A stretch of 64,000 nucleotides of DNA, taken from Hyphomicrobiales bacterium (GTDB taxonomy: Bacteria; Pseudomonadota; Alphaproteobacteria; Rhizobiales; Rhizobiaceae). Below the pieces are notes generated by a model, which was not told where the DNA came from, searched no databases, and saw nothing but the letters and a program-made list of their open reading frames with translations. The stretch's first letter is position 1. Each line of letters opens with the position of its first letter. This document shows positions 1 through 8,619 of the stretch, piece after piece. A program made the position numbers and the translations under genes. The stretch is taken from assembly GCA_900468065.1 (NCBI GenBank), contig UBTA01000068.1, forward strand, positions 1-64,000, in the 5' to 3' direction.

Positions 1-13
1 AGAGCTGGCTCGG
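1..13. repeat. Left terminal inverted repeat of the IS3 element
   Basis: AGAGCTGGCTCGG at the window start is the exact reverse complement of 1272-1284. The expected terminal TG is probably just outside the window. Confidence 0.75.
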
Positions 14-61
14 TTTGTCTGAACAGTTTCGGGCGTTTCGCTAAGTGGATTTCCGCCTCGA

Positions 62-892
62 TTATGCCGCCACCATCATTGGTGCCAGCGCGTTGAAGTA
101 GGCCTGATCCGGCGTCTTCCGGTCAAGGGATGAATGTGGGCGTCGGCTATTGTAAAAGGTCAGATAGCGGCGGATGCCAGCGCGGGCCTCGGACACTGTT
201 TTATAGGCGTGGAGGTAGACTTCCTCGTATTTGATCGAACGCCAGAGCCGCTCGACAAAGACGTTGTCCCGCCACGCACCCTTGCCATCCATCGAGATGG
301 CGATTTCCGCCTTCTTCAGCACCGTCGTGAAGTCCATCGAGGTGAACTGCGCACCCTGGTCGGTATTGAATATGTCGGGTCTGCCATAATGGGCCAGCGC
401 TTCCTCGACTGCTTCGATGCAGAAGGCTGCCTCCATCGTGATCGACAGTCGCCACGACAGAACCCTCCGGCTGAACCAGTCCACAACGGCGCAGAGATAG
501 ACAAATCCGCGAGCCATCGGAACATAGGTCAGGTCCATCGCCCAGACTTGGTTGGGCCTTGTGACCGCCAGTTTGCGTAGGAGATAAGGGTAAATCTTGT
601 GCCCAGGTGCCGGTTTTGAAGTGTTCGGGCGACGGTAGATCGCCTCGATGCCCATCTTCTTCATCAGCGTGGCGACGTGCAGCCGCCCAGTCTCCAGCCC
701 TTCTCCCCTCAAGAGCCCTTGCAACATCCGACTTCCGGCAAATGGGTAGTCGAGATGCAACTCGTCGATCCGGCGCATCAGAGCCAAATCGCCGTCAGGC
801 ACCGGACGCGGCGAATAATAGACACTGCCACGGCTGAAGCCGAGAAGCTTCGCCTGGCGCACGACGGATAGCTTATGCTCGCGGTCGATCAT
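62..892 (-). CDS. IS3-family transposase OrfB (DDE integrase domain)
   Basis: This 276-residue protein is the catalytic half of the transposase. An N-terminal HTH_21-type region is followed by an rve integrase core with the three acidic residues in context: D in WAMDLTYVP (about 120), D in FNTDQGAQF (about 179) and E in VFVERLWRSIKYEEV (about 214). The C-terminus has the usual YNSRRPHSSLDRKTP block. Its ATG overlaps the orfA stop as ATGA at 889-892; in this family OrfAB is usually made by programmed frameshifting near this point. The gene looks intact, so the element may be active. Confidence 0.93.
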   Translation of the reverse strand: MIDREHKLSVVRQAKLLGFSRGSVYYSPRPVPDGDLALMRRIDELHLDYPFAGSRMLQGLLRGEGLETGRLHVATLMKKMGIEAIYRRPNTSKPAPGHKIYPYLLRKLAVTRPNQVWAMDLTYVPMARGFVYLCAVVDWFSRRVLSWRLSITMEAAFCIEAVEEALAHYGRPDIFNTDQGAQFTSMDFTTVLKKAEIAISMDGKGAWRDNVFVERLWRSIKYEEVYLHAYKTVSEARAGIRRYLTFYNSRRPHSSLDRKTPDQAYFNALAPMMVAA

Positions 893-1200
893 TTCTTTCC
901 GCTCAGCAATCCCGCCTTGCCGAGCGCTCCGGCTAAAAAATCATTCTCCAGCGTCAGCTCCCCGATCTTGGCGTGCAGCGTTTTGACATCGACGGTTGGA
1001 CCCGCCGGTTCCGCCTTCGCTTCATCGCCGAAAACGCCTGTCGCCCCCTCAAGGAGCTGGTCTTTCCACTGCTTGATCTGGTTGGCGTGCACGTCAAACT
1101 GCTGGGACAGTTCCACCAGCGTCTGCTCGCCTCGAATGGCGGCGAGCGCCACTTTTGCCTTGAAAGCCGGGCTATGGTTCCGGCGCGGTCGTCTCGTCAT
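889..1200 (-). CDS. IS3-family transposase OrfA (HTH protein)
   Basis: About 103 residues. The N-terminal helix-turn-helix (SPAFKAKVALAAIRGEQTL, then VELSQQFDVHANQIKQWK) binds the element's ends, and the C-terminal part looks like a leucine-zipper segment. I chose the ATG at 1200 because AGGAGATACC directly precedes it; a start 21 bases upstream is open but has no ribosome binding site. The stop overlaps the start of orfB. Confidence 0.9.
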   Translation of the reverse strand: MTRRPRRNHSPAFKAKVALAAIRGEQTLVELSQQFDVHANQIKQWKDQLLEGATGVFGDEAKAEPAGPTVDVKTLHAKIGELTLENDFLAGALGKAGLLSGKK

Positions 1201-1271
1201 GGTATCTCCTGTTCCTGGCATCTAAGCCGAAGTCAGGCAGAAATTCCACTTATCCCCGCTGTGCAGATTTC

Positions 1272-1286
1272 CCGAGCCAGCTCTCA
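1272..1286. repeat. Right terminal inverted repeat of the IS3 element
   Basis: CCGAGCCAGCTCT followed by CA. The first 13 bases pair exactly with positions 1-13, and the terminal CA fits the IS3-family end. Host sequence (the fnrN fragment) starts at about 1287. Confidence 0.75.
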
Positions 1287-1515
1287 TGACGTTGGCATAG
1301 GACTGGATCGGCATTTCTTCGCTGGTCAGCAGTTTGCCTGCTTCATGCCGGGTCATGCGGGTGTGCTTCGCCATGGCAAGCAACTGCCCGGCATCAAGCG
1401 CGCCGCACAATCCCTTGTGGCGCACTTCACAGCTTCGACAGAGAACGGGTGTGTCGGAGTTGTGTATATCTATCCGGGCTGTTTCTGACAGTTGGGTTCC
1501 CCAATGCGTCCTCAA
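1287..1515 (-). pseudogene. fnrN: fnrN-like CRP/FNR regulator, N-terminal fragment interrupted by the IS
   Basis: About 76 N-terminal residues of an oxygen-sensing FNR/FnrN-type regulator remain. The diagnostic cysteine set is visible as CRSCEVRHKGLC (C-x2-C-x7-C), the N-terminal [4Fe-4S] ligands of this family. The following segment (GQLLAMAKHTRMTRHEAGK...YANV) leads into the cyclic-nucleotide-fold domain. Reading then runs into the IS3 inverted repeat, so the sensor fold, dimer helix and DNA-binding domain are absent here. A full protein is about 230-250 residues, and the remainder presumably lies left of the window beyond the IS. FnrN controls micro-oxic genes (fixNOQP and related) in rhizobia. 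Family assignment is firm; loss of function is inferred. Confidence 0.8.
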
Positions 1516-1702
1516 ATCTGCAACTAGGACACGTACTAGCAGATTTCGCCGCCCTTTGCGCCTGAGAAGTGTGGAAGGTTGGCGGACCTTTCGTCGCGGG
1601 GTGCCTGCGATGCCGATTGCGCGGCAGACATTGCCACGATTCTAACGAGAATTTAATTCTGGCGGAGCGTTGGTTGACACGGTGTTGCCCCGTTCGGGGT
1701 CA

Positions 1703-1716
1703 TTGATAACCGTCAA
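1703..1716. promoter_or_regulatory. FNR/FixK-type anaerobox
   Basis: TTGATAACCGTCAA matches the consensus TTGAT-N4-ATCAA except for one base in the right arm. It lies about 40-55 bases upstream of the RND adaptor start and about 190 bases upstream of the divergent fnrN fragment, so the efflux operon is the more likely target. Position and consensus are seen; regulation is inferred. Confidence 0.5.
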
Positions 1717-1770
1717 TATTCGCATAATCCTTGTATTCCAGAAAGCGTTGTTCCCATGAAGGAAAGCAGC

Positions 1771-3015
1771 ATGCGGTACCGGAATTTACTTCTCGTCGTC
1801 GCTGTTGCCGCTGCGGGCATTTTCCTCGGGCGCGCGGAGCTGGGCCCTTATCTACCGGGCTCGGTCGCACGCTTCCTGTCGATCGATTCCGCTGAGAGCA
1901 AGCCGAGCGGTGAGATCGGCAACACGAAGGGCGCGACTGGGCGCACGTATAACGTTATCACCGTTAACACGACGACGGCAAAAGCCGGCTCATTGCCCGT
2001 GACGCGCAGTTCGCTCGGAACCATCGTTCCCTTCGCGTCCACCGCACTTTCCAGCCCCGCGTCGGGCACAGTTGCGCAGATACTGGTCAAGGACGGCGCT
2101 GAAGTCACCGCGGGCACCTTGCTGGTGCAACTCGACGATCGTACGATCAATGCCAATATCGCGCGCGACACCGCCATGCTCGCCAAGGACCAGGCTGCGC
2201 TCGACGAGGCCAATACAAATCTGAAACGGGTGGAGGCGCTGAGCAATGACGGCGCAGAAACTCGTCAGCAATATGATGATGCCGTGGCAGCCGCAAAGCA
2301 GGCGCAAGCCGCGATCGGCGTCGACAGCGCGACATTGGCCGCCGACAAAGTTGCGCTGACGCAGACGCAGATCCGCGCACCCTTTGACGGCAAGCTCGGC
2401 GTGATCCTGTTGTCACCCGGAGCCTATGTCGCACCGGGAGAAAATATAGTCACGTTGACGCAGATGAAGCCGGTCTATGCGGAGTTCACGTTGCCCGAAA
2501 CAGATCTCGATCTCGCCCGCCAAGCGCTTGCAGACGGGCAACTCAATGTCAGTATTTCTCCGACACTGTCGCAGGATAAAACGACAGGAGAGACTGGGCC
2601 GATTGTCTTCATCGACAACGCGATTGATGCGCCCTCCGGCACGTTCAAGATGCGGGCGCGTCTTGAAAATTCTGGTGGAACATTCTGGCCGGGGCAATCG
2701 CTGAGTGTCACAGTCACCGCTGGCGAACAGAAAGACCTAGTCCTGGTACAGTCCGTCTCGGTGCAGCCGCAGAGCGATGGTGCCGTCTGCTACGTCGTCA
2801 AGCAGGACAAGACCGTTGAAGTGCGCAAGGTGAAGGTCGCTTTCGCCGTGGGGGACAAGACCGGTATCTCTGATGGTCTGAAGGCGGGCGAGATCGTCGT
2901 CACCGAGGGGCAGGCGGGGTTGGTGGACGGAACGCATGTCGAGATCGTCTTGGCTCCGGTGGATGCACCCGAGACGGTGGCTGAGAGCGAGGCCAAAGCC
3001 GGAGCGATCGAATGA
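1771..3015 (+). CDS. RND efflux periplasmic adaptor (membrane fusion) protein
   Basis: About 414 residues of the HlyD/AcrA family, linking an inner-membrane RND pump to an outer-membrane channel. An N-terminal hydrophobic anchor (RNLLLVVAVAAAGIFLG) is followed by a split biotinyl-lipoyl-like domain (SSPASGTVAQILVKDGAEV and IRAPFDGKLGVI), an alpha-helical hairpin between its halves, then beta-barrel and membrane-proximal domains. I prefer the ATG at 1771, preceded by AAGGAAA; an ATG at 1756 is also possible. The stop overlaps the pump start by four bases (ATGA), so the two genes are translationally coupled. An FNR-like box lies just upstream. The drug or substrate cannot be told from sequence. 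Confidence 0.9.
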   Translation: MRYRNLLLVVAVAAAGIFLGRAELGPYLPGSVARFLSIDSAESKPSGEIGNTKGATGRTYNVITVNTTTAKAGSLPVTRSSLGTIVPFASTALSSPASGTVAQILVKDGAEVTAGTLLVQLDDRTINANIARDTAMLAKDQAALDEANTNLKRVEALSNDGAETRQQYDDAVAAAKQAQAAIGVDSATLAADKVALTQTQIRAPFDGKLGVILLSPGAYVAPGENIVTLTQMKPVYAEFTLPETDLDLARQALADGQLNVSISPTLSQDKTTGETGPIVFIDNAIDAPSGTFKMRARLENSGGTFWPGQSLSVTVTAGEQKDLVLVQSVSVQPQSDGAVCYVVKQDKTVEVRKVKVAFAVGDKTGISDGLKAGEIVVTEGQAGLVDGTHVEIVLAPVDAPETVAESEAKAGAIE

Positions 3016-6000
3016 ATATCTCCGAAATTTTCATCCGGCGCCCGGTCGCGACAATCCTTTTGATTGTCGGTGTTCTGCTGGCAGGCGCATCCGCCTACAC
3101 CATCCTGCCTGTCGCCGCCCTGCCGCAGGCCGATTTCCCGACCATCAATGTCACGGCACAGCTCGCTGGCGCATCGCCGGACACCATGGCCAGCTCGGTC
3201 GCCACACCCTTGATCAAGCAGTTCGAGACGATCGCCGGGATTGATACGATCAGTGCCAGCTCGTCGCTCGGCAACAGCCAGATCACCATCCAGTTCAATC
3301 TTTCGCGCGACATCGATGCCGCCGCCGCCGATGTGCAGGCGGCGATTGCCCGGGCACAGCGTCAGCTTCCGGACAATCTCACAGCGCCACCGAGCTATCG
3401 CAAGGCAAATCCGGCCGATGCGCCGGTGTTGATCCTGGCTCTGACCGGCGACGGCGCGTCGCTGACGAAAATGGACGATGTGGCGGAAAACATCATTTCT
3501 CCGGCACTCTCGACGATTTCCGGCGTGGCCCAGGCGCAGGTTTTTGGCGCCAAGGCCTATGCCGTGCGGATTGAGGTCGATCCACAGAAGCTGGAGAGCC
3601 GCGGCCTTTCCCTAGACGGGTTGGCGGCGACGGTTGCTGCTGCCAACGATCAGTCCCCGGTCGGTACCTTGCAAAACAAGTCGCAGGCCCTGACCGTCGA
3701 TGTGGCGACGCAGCGCAGCGATGCCGAAGCCTTCCGAACGTTGATCGTCGCCCAGCCCGGGGGGCGTATCGTGCGGCTGGACGATGTTGCGGATGTTCTC
3801 GACAGCGTACAGATCCTCAACCAGGGAAGCTGGCTTGACGGTAAACCGGCCATTGCGCTCGCCGTGCAGCGCCAGCCCGGCGCCAATACCGTAGCGGTGG
3901 TCGATGCCATTCTGGCCAAGGTTCCGGATCTGCAAGCCAATCTTCCGGCGAATATGCACATCAACATCGTCAACGACGCTTCAGTGTCGATCCGCGCCGC
4001 GGTATCCGATGTCGAGACAACGCTGATGATTACCATCGGCCTCGTCGTTCTCGTCATCTATCTGTTCCTTCGGCGGGTTTCGGCGACGCTTATTCCGGCA
4101 CTCGCCGTGCCGCTGTCGCTGGTGGCGATATTGGGCGCCATGTATGCGCTCGGTTTTTCGATCGACAATATCTCGCTCCTGGGCCTCACCCTGTCGGTCG
4201 GGCTCGTCGTCGATGATGCCATCGTCATGCTGGAGAATATCGTCCGCAAGGTGGAGGAAGGCATGGCGCCGCTTCAGGCGGCCATTGAGGGCAGCCGGGA
4301 AGTGACCGGCACGATCATTTCAATGTCGATTTCGCTGGTCGCCGTCTTCCTGCCCATCCTGTTGATGGGCGGCATCGTCGGACGGGTGCTCAACGAGTTC
4401 GGTGTCGTCGTCACATTGGCGATCCTGTCTTCCGCGACCGTATCGCTGACCGTGACACCGATGCTCGCGGCCCGGCTACCGCACCGGGATACGCAGGAGC
4501 CGCAGCGCCAGGGGCTGTTCGACAGGGTGACTGCTGCCTATGGCCGGGCCGTCGGCTGGTGCCTGAACCACCGGGCAATCGTCATGATGGTGTTTGCCGC
4601 CACGTTTGTCGCATCCGGATGGATGTTTGCCAGCCTGCCGCGCAGCTTCTTCCCCTCGGAGGATACCGGCATCCTGACGGTCTCGACGCAGGCCCGCCAG
4701 GATATATCCTATCAGGCGATGAGCATCTTGCAGGCCCGAGCCGCGGCCGTCGTCTCCAGCGATCCGAGCGTCGCGCACGTGACCTCGACACTCGGCGCCG
4801 GGCCCGGCGGATCGGCGCTCAATTCCGGGACGCTTCTGGTTCAGCTGAAACCACGCGCTACGCGTCCCCCGCTTGATACGACACTGCAAGCGCTTCGTCA
4901 TTCGCTCTCGCAGATCGCCGGATTGAAAACCTTCATCACGCCCCAGCAGAGACTGCGTTTCGGCGGACGCAGTACCCAGAGCCTCTACCAGGTCGTCCTG
5001 CAATCGATCGATGCGGTGGCAGCACGGCAATGGTCGCAGACGCTCGGCGATGCGATGCGGGCCGATCCCGCCCATTTTGTCGATGTTGCTACCGACCTTC
5101 AGAACAATGCGCTTCAGGCGCATGTCACCGTCGATAACGACCGGGCAAGCAGCCTTGGTATCTCGTCCCAGGCATTGCGCACGACGCTGGAGGCGGCATT
5201 CGGCAGTTATGTGGTCACCCAGATCCAGACCACCGGCAACAGCTATGATGTCATTATCGAATATGATCAGTCGCTGGATTGGAACGAGCAGTCCCTGTCG
5301 GCAATCCGGATCGCATCGGCGTCAGGGACGCTGGTGCCGTTGTCGAGCTTTGCACGGGTCACACGCGAGGCAGGGCCGGTCACAGTCAACCAGACGGGGC
5401 AGCTGACCGCAGTCACCCTGTCTTTCAACCTGCCGAAAGGCGTATCACTGGGGACCGCGACGGCACGCGTTGACGCCCTGAAGCAACAGATCGATCTTCC
5501 CGCGACCGTGACGACGAACTATGCCGGGGCCGCCCAGATTTTCGAGCAGGCAAGCGGCAACACGGGGCTCTTGATCGGTGCTGCCGTGCTGATCATCTAT
5601 GTGGTGCTCGGTGTCTTCTACGAGAACTTCCTGCACCCGCTGACCATTCTCTCCGGCTTGCCGTCCGCAGCATTCGGCGCGCTGATGACCTTGCGGATCT
5701 TCGGCTTCGATCTGTCGATCATTGCCCTGGTCGGTTTGCTGATGCTGATCGGTATCGTCAAGAAAAATGCGATCATGATGATCGATGTGGCTCTGACGCT
5801 CCAGCGCGACGAACATCACCAGACGCACGAGGCCATCCATCTGGCAGCTGTGCGGCGCTTCCGCCCGATCATGATGACAACGTTTTGTGCGCTTCTCGGT
5901 GCACTGCCGGTGGCGATCGGAACAGGCGCCAGCTCGGAGCTGCGCCAGCCGCTCGGGGTTGCGGTTGTCGGCGGGCTTCTGGTCAGCCAGGTGCTGACCT

Positions 6001-6098
6001 TGTTCATCACCCCGGTCATCTTCGTCGAGATCGAACGATTGTCAGCCTTTGCCCGGTCCTTGTGGTCACGAAAAGGCGTGGTTGCGGCGACGCAATAA
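3012..6098 (+). CDS. RND-family multidrug efflux transporter (HAE1, MdtB/MdtC-like)
   Basis: 1028 residues, the normal length of AcrB/MdtB-type proton-driven pumps. It opens with NISEIFIRRPVATILLIVGV, the typical first membrane helix, has two large periplasmic loops and about twelve membrane helices. The proton-relay aspartate pair is present in LSVGLVVDDAIVMLEN (about residue 400), and the second half has GLLMLIGIVKKNAIMMID. There is no outer-membrane channel gene next to it, so it probably uses a TolC-like partner encoded elsewhere. The gene starts inside the adaptor stop. A convergent gene ends 40 bases downstream. Confidence 0.93.
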   Translation: MNISEIFIRRPVATILLIVGVLLAGASAYTILPVAALPQADFPTINVTAQLAGASPDTMASSVATPLIKQFETIAGIDTISASSSLGNSQITIQFNLSRDIDAAAADVQAAIARAQRQLPDNLTAPPSYRKANPADAPVLILALTGDGASLTKMDDVAENIISPALSTISGVAQAQVFGAKAYAVRIEVDPQKLESRGLSLDGLAATVAAANDQSPVGTLQNKSQALTVDVATQRSDAEAFRTLIVAQPGGRIVRLDDVADVLDSVQILNQGSWLDGKPAIALAVQRQPGANTVAVVDAILAKVPDLQANLPANMHINIVNDASVSIRAAVSDVETTLMITIGLVVLVIYLFLRRVSATLIPALAVPLSLVAILGAMYALGFSIDNISLLGLTLSVGLVVDDAIVMLENIVRKVEEGMAPLQAAIEGSREVTGTIISMSISLVAVFLPILLMGGIVGRVLNEFGVVVTLAILSSATVSLTVTPMLAARLPHRDTQEPQRQGLFDRVTAAYGRAVGWCLNHRAIVMMVFAATFVASGWMFASLPRSFFPSEDTGILTVSTQARQDISYQAMSILQARAAAVVSSDPSVAHVTSTLGAGPGGSALNSGTLLVQLKPRATRPPLDTTLQALRHSLSQIAGLKTFITPQQRLRFGGRSTQSLYQVVLQSIDAVAARQWSQTLGDAMRADPAHFVDVATDLQNNALQAHVTVDNDRASSLGISSQALRTTLEAAFGSYVVTQIQTTGNSYDVIIEYDQSLDWNEQSLSAIRIASASGTLVPLSSFARVTREAGPVTVNQTGQLTAVTLSFNLPKGVSLGTATARVDALKQQIDLPATVTTNYAGAAQIFEQASGNTGLLIGAAVLIIYVVLGVFYENFLHPLTILSGLPSAAFGALMTLRIFGFDLSIIALVGLLMLIGIVKKNAIMMIDVALTLQRDEHHQTHEAIHLAAVRRFRPIMMTTFCALLGALPVAIGTGASSELRQPLGVAVVGGLLVSQVLTLFITPVIFVEIERLSAFARSLWSRKGVVAATQ

Positions 6099-6138
6099 GC
6101 GCTCAGAGGCAGGCTGGTATCGGCGGACGGTCAGCAGG

Positions 6139-6756
6139 TCAGTCGCTTGGGCCGCACCAGCCAGGCAGATGCTTTGCTGACTTGGTTTTGGCAAGCTTGA
6201 GGGCGGTGATCTCCGCGTTCTTGAAATCCTGGTGCAGCTTTTTCAGATCGATGCGGTTTCTCAGGAAATCGGCCCACATGAACTCGCTGAACGGCGTATT
6301 GTCCTTGGCATAGCCGCCCGCGCGGCGAAGTGCGCCGGCGAGCGACCGGTAGGGATCGTCGCAAAGTCCATCCACCGATTTCGGCAGGTTATTGTGCTGT
6401 TGCCGCTCGCCCGTCGCATCGAATGGATAGGTCCAGCGATAGTGATCCATCACCGACCAGAATTCCGATTTGGCAAGGTCGCTTAGATCTGCAACGACGC
6501 TGGTCAGGACATGCGCGACACCTTCCTCCAGCAGGGCCCTGACGAGATGATGGTGATCGATCAGATAGGCATGTTTCTTCCAGCCGATGACGACGGGCAC
6601 CATATGACGGCCGAGAAAATCCGGCCCGTCGTGCCCGGCAATCTCGCGCCATTCGAGCCGTTTACAGGCCACCTCGCGAAAGCCAACCGTCATTTGGGTG
6701 GGCCGGAGGCTTGCTATCGCCACGGGTTGCAGGTGAGGTTCGTAAGCTTGCGTCAT
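6139..6756 (-). CDS. ParB-like nuclease-fold protein (ParBc_2 type)
   Basis: 205 residues. It resembles the family called putative ParB-like nuclease: an N-terminal ParB/Srx-like region (PTQMTVGFREVACKRLEWRE, then VPVVIGWKKHAYLIDHHHLVRALLEEG), with a conserved His-rich stretch at about 65-70, and an alpha-helical C-terminal half. Its start overlaps the stop of the SulP gene as ATGA (6753-6756), so the two are co-translated. It lacks the DNA-binding HTH domain of true ParB, so a role in chromosome partition is unlikely. Function is unknown; the coupling to an anion transporter is the only clue. Confidence 0.7.
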   Translation of the reverse strand: MTQAYEPHLQPVAIASLRPTQMTVGFREVACKRLEWREIAGHDGPDFLGRHMVPVVIGWKKHAYLIDHHHLVRALLEEGVAHVLTSVVADLSDLAKSEFWSVMDHYRWTYPFDATGERQQHNNLPKSVDGLCDDPYRSLAGALRRAGGYAKDNTPFSEFMWADFLRNRIDLKKLHQDFKNAEITALKLAKTKSAKHLPGWCGPSD

Positions 6757-8390
6757 GGGGCACCTCGGGTGCTTGATGCTTGAGTTAGAACGGCTGAAAC
6801 GGCGTCATCGACGCTGACACTGCAACGTCCCGCAAGCTCGGGTGCTGCGGCCGTGATCAGATCGCGGGCCTGGTCATGCACGCGGGCATATTGCACGCGC
6901 TTGCCAGTGGCTCTTACTGCCGTGTCGAACTCCAGCAGCGCATCGAGTGCGGTGCTGTCCAGATCGAAGCTCTCCTCCAGGCTGACGACAACGCATTTGC
7001 TATGGCCGATCGCTCGGATGTGGCTAACGATCGTGTTCAAAATGGCATCCGCATTAGCGAAGAACAAAGGTTGCGCCGGCCGCCAGACGGTCACTCCGGA
7101 AACCGGGAAGGCGTCGGCATGGCGGGCGATATCGACGAAATCGTGCCCCCCTGCGAGCCGTCCAAGACGGGCCACATAGGGAGATGCCAGACGCTTGAGC
7201 AGCGCTGCCAGCGACAATGCGATTGCGACCAGCATGCCGTCGAGAACGCCGAACACCAGCACGCCGAGGGAAGCACCCAATGCGATATAGCCGTCTCGTT
7301 TCAGCCGCCACAAGCGCAGCAGCGGCATCGGATCAAGCGCATGGGTCAACGCAGCGATAACCACCGCTGCGAGAACAGGTTGGGGGAGAAGGGCGACGGG
7401 GCCGGAGGCGAAGATGATCAGGAGCGCCAGACCAAGCGCCGCGACGACCGCGGTCGCACGGCTTTGTGCCCCGGCCGCCTCGCTCGCGGCGCCGGCAGAA
7501 AACCCTGCCCCCACAGGCATGCCCTGCACGATTGCGCTGGCAAGATTTGCCAGGCCGAGCCCGCACAGTTCCCGATTTGCTTCCACGGTCTCATTGTGGC
7601 GCAGTGAGAACGAGCGGATGGTCCCCCAGGATTCCGCAAACAGAATGAGCACCAACGGCAATACGAAGGGCAGAAGCGCCATAACCTCAGCCCATTGGCG
7701 CGACGAGAAATCCGGCCATGCGGGAAGAAGCGGGATGATACCGACAAGGGCAACGCCATTGTGGGAAAGATCAAAAACGGCCGAGGCGGCAATGCCGCCG
7801 CAGAGCACCAGAAATGCGCCGGGAAGCATTGGAATGCGGCGCAGTCCAATCAGGGCAGCAAGGGCTGCCGCACCGACCAAAACGCTGGGCAGGTGCCACT
7901 GCGGCACCGAGGAAATCAAGGCCGTAATCAGATGCAGAATGTTGGATCCGTTGACCGGCACCCCGGTTAAAACCGGCATCTGACGCAAAATGATGGTGAT
8001 CGCCAGCCCGAATGCGAAACCGCGCAGGACGGGTCTCGATATGAAGCCCGCCAGATTTCCAAGCCGAACCAGCGATGCGATCAGGAATAGACTACCGACC
8101 AAAGCGACGAGAATGGTGGCAAGGACCGCCTTGTCACCGGCTGAGCCCGGCAGCGTCAGCAGCGTTGCGGCGAGGATAGCGGCCGAGGACGAAGTCGGAC
8201 TGACAATCGCAAAGCGGCTTCTCCCAACAACAGCATAGGCAAGACAACCGGCAATCGCAGCACAGATCGCCCGTTGCGGCGGCAGGCCGGCGATGCCGGC
8301 ATAGGCGACAGCTTCAGGCAGCATCAATCCCGCTACTGATAGACCGGCGATCCAGTCTCCTTTGTGCATGATGGGCCGCTTCTCCTCCAC
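6753..8390 (-). CDS. SulP-family inorganic anion (sulfate/bicarbonate-type) transporter with STAS domain
   Basis: 545 residues. The N-terminal part (DWIAGLSVAGLMLPEAVAYAGIAGLPPQ) is the SulP signature region of membrane helix 1, and about ten to twelve helices follow to residue 400. The cytoplasmic C-terminus is a STAS domain with CVVVSLEESFDLDSTALDALL at about residue 475. The substrate (sulfate, bicarbonate, dicarboxylate or other anion) cannot be fixed. The ATG at 8390 or an internal ATG at MHKGDW could be the start. The gene is the first of a two-gene unit with the ParB-like gene. Confidence 0.88.
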   Translation of the reverse strand: MEEKRPIMHKGDWIAGLSVAGLMLPEAVAYAGIAGLPPQRAICAAIAGCLAYAVVGRSRFAIVSPTSSSAAILAATLLTLPGSAGDKAVLATILVALVGSLFLIASLVRLGNLAGFISRPVLRGFAFGLAITIILRQMPVLTGVPVNGSNILHLITALISSVPQWHLPSVLVGAAALAALIGLRRIPMLPGAFLVLCGGIAASAVFDLSHNGVALVGIIPLLPAWPDFSSRQWAEVMALLPFVLPLVLILFAESWGTIRSFSLRHNETVEANRELCGLGLANLASAIVQGMPVGAGFSAGAASEAAGAQSRATAVVAALGLALLIIFASGPVALLPQPVLAAVVIAALTHALDPMPLLRLWRLKRDGYIALGASLGVLVFGVLDGMLVAIALSLAALLKRLASPYVARLGRLAGGHDFVDIARHADAFPVSGVTVWRPAQPLFFANADAILNTIVSHIRAIGHSKCVVVSLEESFDLDSTALDALLEFDTAVRATGKRVQYARVHDQARDLITAAAPELAGRCSVSVDDAVSAVLTQASSTRGAP

Positions 8391-8571
8391 TTTCAGAATA
8401 ATCTCAGTACCACAGGTTGCCTTGCATCAGGCTTTGGGCCGCAACGGCCTTCGGCGTTTCGAAGGGGAACAGTCTGTGTCCCTAGGCAAACTAGCGAAAT
8501 GGGTTTGGGGTTTTGATTTTTTGCCAATGGAACCGAACGACGGCGACCTGGTACCGGTGCTGAATAGCTGC

Positions 8572-8611
8572 GAGCCCCGAACATGCAGCCTGTGCTGTGC
8601 GTTCGGGGCTC
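8572..8611 (-). terminator. Strong hairpin behind the His-rich secreted protein gene
   Basis: GAGCCCCGAAC (8572-8582) and GTTCGGGGCTC (8601-8611) form a perfect 11-bp stem with an 18-base loop, starting nine bases past the stop at 8620. There is no clear T-tract on the minus strand, so it may be a 3'-end stabiliser as well as a terminator. Confidence 0.65.
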
Positions 8612-8619
8612 CCAAGACG

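Larger units (their letters stand above)
1..1286 (-). mobile_element. IS3-family insertion sequence, left tip cut by the window
   Basis: The element carries overlapping orfA and orfB on the minus strand, the usual IS3-family layout. The first 13 bases of the window match exactly, in inverted orientation, bases 1272-1284, and a second imperfect inverted match (AAGTGGATTTCC-like) lies at 42-57 and 1235-1251. On the right the element appears to end in CA at 1285-1286, the canonical IS3 terminus. By symmetry the left TG should lie two bases outside the window, giving about 1.29 kb in total. The right flank is an interrupted fnrN-like gene. The target duplication cannot be seen because the left flank is outside the window. 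Confidence 0.85.
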
